Shown one piece after another: positions 57,130-64,000 of a stretch of 64,000 nucleotides of DNA. The notes beneath the pieces were generated by a model. It had not been told where the DNA came from, did no database searches, and worked only from the letters and a program-made list of their open reading frames with translations. How positions within the stretch are numbered: the stretch's first letter is position 1; each line of letters starts with the position of its first letter. Both the position numbers and the translations under genes were made by a program. Origin of the DNA: Microcebus murinus (lineage: Eukaryota > Chordata > Mammalia > Primates > Cheirogaleidae); assembly GCF_040939455.1 (NCBI RefSeq), contig NC_134122.1:32096001-32160000 (forward strand). The letters run 5' to 3'.

Positions 57130-57279
57130 GTGTATATTCCTATCCTTTCACCTCTACCCTTTGGCCTTGGTATGATGATGTCTGCACGAAGCTGTGCACA
57201 TGCATCCTACCTGATTTGTTACACGATGGGTCAACCCTAGGCTAGATCAGGCCCACGAACCAGGGCCAGGGAGTCACCG

Positions 57280-57520
57280 TGGGGTGGGGGCTAATTGGGA
57301 TGGGGTCGGGGAAGTCTTCACTGATGGGGAAACATTTAAGCAGAGACCTGAATAACACGTAGAAGCCAGGAAGAGGCTGCATAAGGCTTTGAGGTAGGAA
57401 AGAGCGGGGTGATTTCTGAGCCCCCGACATGGGCTGGTGAGGCTGGAACAGACGGGGTGGAGGGGGCCTGGAGGGCTGTGAAAGGTGGGCGCACAGGGCT
57501 TCTGCTTGGGGTTTCACGTC
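57280..57520 (+). repeat. Ancient interspersed repeat (unassigned)
   Basis: 'aggaagaggctgcataaggc' preceded by 'taagcagagacctgaataac' belongs to the repeat seen at 30.1, 36.7 and 39.7 kb. Confidence 0.5.
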
Positions 57521-57534
57521 TGCAAAGAATGGTA

Positions 57535-57670
57535 GGTGCTAAGTGTGCCCATCACATTCAATATTTTATTTAATCCTCACACATACCTCGAGGGGAAGCG
57601 AGCAAACAGAGGCGGAGGAGTTAAAGGACTTGCCCAAGACCATACAGCTTTTTGAGTGTCTAAAGAAGAT
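57535..57670 (-). repeat. MIR SINE, antisense
   Basis: 'ttatttaatcctcacacata' and 'ggacttgcccaagaccatac' are MIR in complement. Confidence 0.7.
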
Positions 57671-57679
57671 TCTAAATAG

Positions 57680-59130
57680 AAACTCCCAAATTTCCAGTCT
57701 AATTTTCATGAAAGCCCAATTAATTATTGATTGTTGATATTTTTACTTTTAGAGGCAAAATACCACACGGCCTGGGTAAAACGGTGTTTGCTGATTCTTC
57801 CTAATGTCCTTGTGCTTGAATCCAATCAGCTGTCACCCCCAATCTGTTCCCAAGTTGGCTTGGGGGACTGGAGAGTCCGCTTAGGTTTGCTTGTGCCTCT
57901 ATGTTTGGTCCCCAGGGCTCGGCAGTTCCTCAGGGGCCGGGCCTGTGCCCAGACGCTGACCAGCTGGTTGAGAGGTGGCAGGAGAGGGGCTCAGCTGCCC
58001 ACGTGGGAAAGGGAAGGGCATTTGGGAGATGGAGGCGGGGAGTCGTCTTTCTGGCCGGCTGTGGCCAGGTGTCAGCAGACAGGAGAGCAATGGCCGTGGT
58101 GGGCGGGCGCTGTGACCCTACAGGGGATTGGAGGATGGATCACTGCTGGCCATGCCACTTAGGTCTGCAGCCTCCATGGCAGCTGGTGGCCATAGGGAGG
58201 TGATGCCCTCAGAGCCCCCTGCTAAGGGGGAAGAGCTCAGAAGCAGCAGAGGATGTCCCTGTCTTCTCCCAGTTCATTCAAACTCCCACTGTCGTTTCTT
58301 ATCGAGTGCCTTAGCAGTCCTCCAAAATACACATTATAGGTCTAAAACTGCATTTCAATTTCGCGATCCAGAACAGCTCTGGAAACACAATGCTTTTTTT
58401 TTTCTTACTCATTTGGCTGTAAAACCTGCCCAGAGCTGATGAAAAGCTATTTACAGTCATTGTGTATTTGACATAATGTGGATATTCTGCATTTCGCTGC
58501 AGAAATATCACTGCGTTAGATTATGGGGTGCGACCCCAGGGTGCTGGGAGTACCGTGTAACACACTGTAAGTTCACTGTTATCATCTTCATAAAATCAGA
58601 AATATTTTGACTTCTGAAACACATTTGGCCTCGAGGGTTTGGTTAAGGTACTGCTTGGGCCTGCGCTGGTCTTAGTTTCCATGCTGGGAAACTGAGGCTG
58701 AGAGCTGGCCCCAAGGCTCATCCTGCTCTAAGAGAAAAGCAGGTCCCTCCACCAGCATCATGGAGGAGAGGGCAAAAACAAAACCTTGTCCGCCACCGCC
58801 ACCCAACTGCATCCCAACCCACCGATCACACCTCTGCAAATCTTGACCATGGTTCCTCCACTCTGGCCTCACCCATGGTTGGACCTCCTGAAACCTTTGG
58901 GGTCCCTTGGAACCCAGACCACACCCCAAACCTGAACAAGTCTCTTGACCCTAATCTAGCTCTGGAGACACTCATCAGACTCAGTTACACTACAGGTCGG
59001 CCCCTCTCAGGGCCACCTTGGCCTTGATTCTCAGGAGGAAGAGGAGGGACTGGGAGGGGAGGAGGGGAAGCGGACACAGGCAAGAGAGAGAACCAGGATG
59101 TGTATAGTCACGGCATCAAGCCCATTTTAA
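57680..59130. other. Unique intergenic sequence
   Basis: No exon found. The part 58280-58630 is repeat-free and looks like a candidate conserved non-coding stretch; 58680-58720 has a faint antisense MIR. Confidence 0.4.
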
Positions 59131-59134
59131 GCCT

Positions 59135-59537
59135 CTGTTAGGATCTGAATTTTGCCCCTGCCAGTTGTTGCGGCCCTAATCTCCAGTATCTAAGAATATT
59201 TAGACTGTATTTGGAGATAGAGCCTCTGCAGAGGTAGTTAATGAGGCCATTAAAGTGGGCCCTAACAATCCAATCTGGCTGGCGTCCTTATGAGAAGGGG
59301 AGATTAGGGGGATGAGGGGGGCAACAGCAGGGTTGTGTGTGCACAGAGGAAAGGCCACGTGAGGACACGGCAAGAAGGCGGCCGTCTGCAGGCCAAGGGG
59401 AGAGGCCTCGGGAGGAACCAACCTGCTGACATCTTGACCTCGGGCTTCCGGCCTCCAGAACTGTAAGAAAACAAATTTCTGTTGTTTCAGCCGCCCAGGC
59501 TCTGGTGTTTCGTTAGGGCAGCCCGAGCAATCGAGTA
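59135..59537 (+). mobile_element. MLT1 LTR, sense, near full length
   Basis: 'tgttaggatctgaattttgc', 'gactgtatttggagatagag', 'ggcgtccttatgagaagggg', 'gacctcgggcttccggcctc' and 'aaatttctgttgtttcagcc' are in MLT1 order. Confidence 0.92.
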
Positions 59538-60090
59538 CCGCATCTCAAAGATGCCTCTGACTCGACTCCATTCCCACCCTAAGGAAAGGACTACAGAGAA
59601 GCCCCAAGGTCAAGGGTACAGCTTTGAGGCCTGAAGGAGAGTCAGCACAGCACGTCTGTCCTCTGCAAGAGACCAGCCCCCCGGATGTCCATGCCACCGG
59701 CCCCGTGACGAGACGCTCTTTGTGCCCAGCCTGCTCTGTTCTCCGAGCTGGTCTGCCGCTGTGTCCACGCTCCCCCGCTCGCCTCGGGCGCCCTTGGCTT
59801 TGCCCACACGTTTCAGTCGTGTCTCTGCGCTGGACCCCGGCTGGCTTTGGCGTTCTCTGGGCAGAGGCGTGTGGCGTGCTCCTAGGGGTTATGGCGGTGC
59901 ACTTCTCTTCCCAGCTCCGTGCGTGGTGACAGGCCGCAGGAAGACACCCGGCAGCTCCCACTCCGGTGCCTCGGAAGGAGGGTCTGGGCTCCTGGCTGGG
60001 GCGAGGCTGACACAGGCTGATCCCCAAAGACAGAGAGGGTCCCTGCTCTTGGGGGCTTTGTAAACAGCAGGGAAATGAGACTCTGCTGCC
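59538..60090. other. Unique GC-rich sequence
   Basis: Overlapping open frames of 100-160 codons on both strands lack any domain I recognise and look like GC-rich shadows. No repeat seen. Confidence 0.4.
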
Positions 60091-60091
60091 A

Positions 60092-60538
60092 CAGGAGGCA
60101 GAATGATGCCCGCCCCGCCCCCCTGCTTCCTAACACATCCCTGGGATTCTTGACTGCCGCTTTACATGGCTAAAGGGACACTGCCGGTGTGATCAGGTTA
60201 AGGATCTTGAGGTGGGGACGTTATCTGGGTTGTCTGAGCGCGTCCAACATAACCACAGACGTCCTTCTAAGAGAGAGGCAGGAGGGCCGGAGTCAGGAGA
60301 CGGCAACGTGAGGGTGGAAGCAGAGAGAGAGAGATGGGGAGCCGGTGCATGTGAAGACAGAGGGCAGCGCCACCAGCCACGGGGTGCAGGCGGCTTGTGG
60401 AGACCGGCAGGGGCGAGGAAGTGGATTCTCCCTGGAGCCTCTAGGAGGCCAGCCCTGTCGTCACCTTGACTTCAGCCCAGCGAGACTGACTGTGGAGTTC
60501 TGACCCCCAGAATTATGAGGGAATAAATGTGTGTGTGT
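60092..60538 (+). mobile_element. MaLR-like LTR, left part
   Basis: 'tacatggctaaagggacact', 'taaggatcttgaggtgggga', 'gattctccctggagcctcta' and 'cccccagaattatgagggaa' follow a common LTR. Its last 60 bases appear after the inserted L1 at 61381. Confidence 0.75.
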
Positions 60539-60875
60539 GCATATTTAGTCATTTTGTTGATGTACATTTTACACAACATAAATTGACCATTTTAAAGTGT
60601 CTGATTCAGCGGCCTTGAGTACATTCACAATGTTGTACAGTCATCACGCCTAACTGTTCCCAAAACATTTCTGTCTCCCCCAAAGGAGATCCCCAGGGCC
60701 CCTGTCTCCCAACCCTGGCAACCACTAATCTGCTTTCCGTCTCTATGGCTCTACCTGTTTTGGATATTTCATGTCATTGGAATCGTGCAACATGTGACCT
60801 TTTGCATCAGACTTCTTTCACTCACCATGTTTTTGAAGTTCATCCACTTTTTGTCATATATCAGTTCTTCATTGC

Positions 60876-60920
60876 TTTCTTTCCCTCCCTCCCTCCTCCC
60901 TTCCTTTCTTTTTCTCTTCC
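60876..60920 (+). repeat. (CCCT)n/(CTTT)n pyrimidine tract
   Basis: Polypyrimidine run at the poly-T end of the following Alu. Confidence 0.8.
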
Positions 60921-61205
60921 TTTTCAGACAGGGACTCACTCTGTCCCCCAGGCTGGAGTGCAGTGTCATCATCATAGCCTGCTACGACTTCAAACTCCTG
61001 GGCTCGAGAGATATTCCTGCCTCAGCCTCTCAAGTGGCTGGGACTACAGGTACGAGCCACCATGCCTGGCTAATTTCTCTATTCTTTGTAGAGACAGGGG
61101 TCTCCATCTTACTCAGTCTGGTCTTGACTTCCTGGGCTCAAGCCATCCTCCTGCCTCGGCCTCCCAAAGTACTGGGATTACAGGCGTGAGCCACCGTGTC
61201 CAGCC
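60921..61205 (-). mobile_element. Alu nested in L1 nested in LTR
   Basis: 'ccccaggctggagtgcagtg' and 'ctcggcctcccaaagtactg'. Old AluJ-like form without the lemur right-arm insertion. Confidence 0.9.
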
Positions 61206-61380
61206 TTTTCATTTCTTTTTATGGCCCAATAATATCCCACTGCATGGATACACCACATTTTATTCATCCATTCATCAGCTGATGCACATCTGGGCTGTTT
61301 CCACTTTTCAGCTACTGTGAACAGTGCTGCCATGGACATTTGGGTACAAGCGTTTGTTGGAAGACCAGTTTTCAATTCAA

Positions 61381-61445
61381 ATTTGCGTTGGTATAAGCCA
61401 CTACGTTTGTGGCAATTTGTCATACGAGCCATAGGAAACTAGTGC
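61381..61445 (+). mobile_element. MaLR-like LTR, right end
   Basis: 'gtataagccactacgtttgt' and 'ccataggaaactagtgcag' complete the LTR begun at 60092. Confidence 0.75.
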
Positions 61446-61449
61446 AGAT

Positions 61450-62284
61450 TCTAACCCAATCAGAGCGCTGCCCCCCCCACCCCCCCACAGTCAGTACTGA
61501 GTCACGGATTTGGATGTATGTTTGGACTCCAAACGCATCTCAGTGCGGAGCTGACAGAACTCACTTGGGCTTGGAGAGAACATTATTCCAGCTGGCCAGC
61601 TCCCAGCCCCTACCAGGAAGGCCAAGTCTGAGCTGCAAAGAAAAAGAGAAAAAGCTGGGGGCCCTCCCTGCCAGCCACACCCCTCCTTGCCCCTCCATGG
61701 ATCAATGGGGATCTCGTGAACCACCCCGCCCCCTGCCCTCAGCAGGCTTCAGCCTCACAGGACTGTCCTTCGTGCTCAGAGAGTGATAAATTAGCCTTCT
61801 GTTGGGGCAGAGCCAGCAGGCCTGCCCTGTCCTCCTTAATTAGGCCTGCCACCACCCGCCACCGCCCCGGCAGCAGGCCGCCCCTTCCCAACGAGGCAGG
61901 GATTATGAACGCTCGGTCAAGACCCTGAACCTGCCACGGTTGTTTCAAGACGACGACAGCATGGATACCGACCCAGTGTCTGGGCCCGAAATCAGGGTTT
62001 CTCTGCCCAGCCTTTCCCCTAACTGAAGCAGCCATCCTTCCCGGAGTCCTGCCTCCACCCGCCTTGCATTTAACAGCCTTACTAACCTACTTTTTATTCC
62101 AAAGCCACACAGCCGTTCGCAGTGTTCCCGTCCCGTGTCAACTCGCCACCCGAGAAACACTGCACATCCTTTGTCTTCCTGCTGGGCTTTTCTTATTTTT
62201 CTTTCTTCCCTACTCTCCCTTCCCAACAGGGTTTTTCTCTCTCCGAAGCACGTGATCTCGTGATCCATAATGATTTAAGGATTC
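61450..62284. other. Unique intergenic sequence
   Basis: Starts with a C-rich run (61469-61488). No exon or repeat that I can support. Confidence 0.4.
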
Positions 62285-62770
62285 TTTCTGGAAGAGTGGA
62301 GTTCTGTTATTTGCAGCAGTGTGGATGAGCTTGGAGGACATTATGTTAAGTGAAGTAAGCCAGGCTGGGAGAGACAGACCCCCGTGACCTCACTCGGATG
62401 AAGTTGAGCTCAGAGAAGTAACGGGTAGAATAGAGGTTATTAGAGGCTGGGATGGGAGGAGGGAGGGGATGACAGACAAAGGTTGGTTAACAGTTAAAAA
62501 AGTAAGAAGATTGAGCCCTGGTGTTCTGTAGCACTCTAGGGCGGCTATAAATAGCAACAGTTTGTTGTCCATTTTCAAATAGCTAGAAGAGCGGATTGTG
62601 AATATTCCCAACACAAAGAAATGATAAACATTTGAGGCGAAGGATCTGCTAATGACCCTGATTTGATCATTATGCATTATATACATGTATCCAAATAAAA
62701 CAATGTACTCCATAAATATGTTGTTATTATATGTCAATTAAATATAATAATAAAAAGCAAAAATATTCTT
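62285..62770 (+). mobile_element. L1 3' end, sense
   Basis: 'cattatgttaagtgaagtaa' (end of ORF2), then a 3'UTR with 'gagaagtaacgggtagaata' and 'taatgaccctgatttgatca' and an A-rich tail ('ataataataaaaagcaaaaa'). L1P/L1MA-like. Confidence 0.85.
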
Positions 62771-62794
62771 TTTAGCATTTTATTTATGTATTTA

Positions 62795-63072
62795 CTTTAT
62801 TTTAGCTTTGAGACAGGGTCTTGCTCTGTTGCCCAGACTAGAGTACAGTGGCGTCATCATAGCTCACTGCAACCTTGAACTTCTGAGCATAAGCCATCCT
62901 CCTGCCTCAGCCTCCTGAGCAGCTGGGATGTACAGGCATGTGCCATCATGCCTGGCTAATTTTTAAATTTTTTTTTTTTTTTTTTAGAGATGGGGTTTGG
63001 CTATGTTGCCCAGGCTGGTCTCGAACTCTTGGCCTCAAGCAATCCTCCTGCCTTGGCCTCCCAAAGTGCTAC
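62795..63072 (-). mobile_element. Alu, truncated at its head
   Basis: 'tgttgcccagactagagtac', 'ttttagagatggggtttggc' and 'ctcccaaagtgct', where it stops short of the normal 5' end. Confidence 0.88.
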
Positions 63073-63184
63073 TTTTTGGTATTTTTAAAGAAGGATTTCT
63101 CCTCTCCTGCTTGTGAATCCGAGAGTCAACGCTCAAAAAAGAGTCAGTTTCAAATCACAGCTTGGCTACCGTGTGACCTTGAGG

Positions 63185-63645
63185 CAGATTCTGTTATCTC
63201 TGGCTGCTCAAACAAACCACCCTAAAACTTAGTGACATTAAATGGATCACCCCAAACGTAGTGCGTGTCGTGATTTCTATGGGTCAGGAATTCTGGAAGT
63301 GCTTGACTGTGTGGTTCTGGCTCGAGGCAGGTGGAGGGTGGAGAGAGAAGGGGGTAGGCAGGGCCAGAATGGGCAGGGTCAGGGGAGGATGGAATGGCCA
63401 GGGGATGGCAGGGCACCCTGGCGCATTAGTTTGGGCTTCCTTGCAGCATAGTGGGACTCAGGGCAGTAAGACTCTTTACACAACGGCTCAGGGCTGCAGC
63501 ATGAATGTTCTAGAGCGTTAATCGGAAGCTGCAAAGCGTCATGGCATCACTTCCTCCTTGCCCAACTGACTGTCCGATTACTAAAGTCAGCCCAAATTCA
63601 AGGGGAGGGTGCACAGGCCCCTGCCTCTTGGTGAAGGGAGCTTCA
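63185..63645. mobile_element. Old LTR-like repeat
   Basis: 'ggctgctcaaacaaaccacc', 'tctatgggtcaggaattctg' and 'aaattcaaggggagggtgca' follow the family seen at 12.4 and 45.9 kb. Confidence 0.6.
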
Positions 63646-63654
63646 AGGATTTGC

Positions 63655-63775
63655 AGCCTCCACAAGGAGATCCTCCCCTGTCTGAGTCTCAGTTTGCACA
63701 TCTATGAAATGGGGCTGATAATTCCTCACGCAAGGGTTGTTGTGAAGGTCCAATTAAGTAATAATTAAGCAGACC
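63655..63775 (+). repeat. MIR SINE
   Basis: 'ctcagtttgcacatctatga' and 'ggttgttgtgaaggtccaat' then 'taagtaataattaagc' follow MIR. Confidence 0.8.
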
Positions 63776-63776
63776 A

Positions 63777-64000
63777 ACCTCTCCTCTTCCTCCTCTTCCT
63801 CAGCCTGCTCAATGTGAAGACGATGGGGATAAAGACCTTTATGATGATCTATTTCCACTTAATGAATAGTAAATCTGTTTTCTCTTCCTTATGGTTTTCT
63901 TAGTAACATTTTCTTTCCTCTGGCTTACTTTATTGGAAGAATATAGTATGTGATACATATGACACACAAAATATGTGTTAATCCACTATGTTATTGGTAA
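63777..64000 (+). mobile_element. Tigger (pogo-type) DNA transposon, cut by window edge
   Basis: 'cctcttcctcagcctgctca', 'gataaagacctttatgatga', 'tccacttaatgaatagtaaa' and 'acaaaatatgtgttaatcca' match the 3' portion of a Tigger-type element. It retains the decayed end of the transposase frame (acidic 'EDDGDKD'-like stretch) and runs off the right edge. Confidence 0.85.

Larger units (their letters stand above)
60539..61380 (-). mobile_element. L1 3' part inserted in the LTR, antisense
   Basis: Complement L1 3'UTR ('taaattgaccattttaaagt', 'cattcacaatgttgtacagt') and ORF2 end ('cccaataatatcccactgca', 'ctactgtgaacagtgctgcc'). It contains an Alu. Confidence 0.85.

Noticed and set aside
60745..61320. 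191-codon open frame
   Set aside because: It is made of antisense L1 and Alu sequence; Alu-derived residues dominate.

Overview
This window is nuclear DNA from a primate, almost certainly a strepsirrhine and most likely a lemuriform. There are no bacterial-type genes. Its make-up is mammalian: MIR/L2 relics, L1, MLT1/MaLR LTRs, hAT and Tigger fossils, a 5S rRNA pseudogene and many 7SL-derived Alu copies. The Alu copies near 5.7, 44.3 and 45.2 kb have a lemur-type left arm (gccgtggcgtcagcctagc) and a right-arm insertion (ttggccaatt...tttctttctattta) not found in human Alu. No galago-type tRNA SINE was seen.

Only one protein-coding exon is supported. It is the first coding exon of CASTOR2 (GATSL2), on the minus strand at 19839-19951. 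It begins MELHILEHRL and ends at a canonical GT donor after 37 codons plus two bases. It lies in a 1.6 kb CpG island (about 19.2-20.85 kb) with an NRF1-type site and a ZNF143-type site just upstream. CASTOR2 is related to the cytosolic arginine sensor CASTOR1, which acts on GATOR2 upstream of mTORC1. The human gene is at 7q11.23 in the Williams-Beuren region.

Layout: 1-19838 is CASTOR2 intron 1 (further exons lie beyond the left edge). It holds L2, MIR, MLT1, one young lemur Alu and a 3' L1 fragment, with GC-rich unique sequence between them. 19.2-20.9 kb is the promoter CpG island. 20.9-64 kb is upstream intergenic DNA with no exon I can support. The part from 33.8 to 55 kb is AT-rich and dominated by L1 in both orientations with nested Alus. 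The last few kb contain MLT1 LTRs, an LTR split by L1 and Alu, and a Tigger element cut by the window edge.

The most unusual structure is at 39211-39640: about 43 units of a decayed 10-bp tandem repeat. Its unit resembles the palindromic grainyhead/CP2 recognition core, and its variants look like CpG decay of one ancestral core. Other items for a second look are a 400-bp TIR element flanked by TA at 26839-27238, a 5S rRNA retrocopy with 14-bp target duplications at 22.6 kb, and three copies of a 15-mer inside perfect palindromes at 34.28, 35.22 and 35.26 kb.
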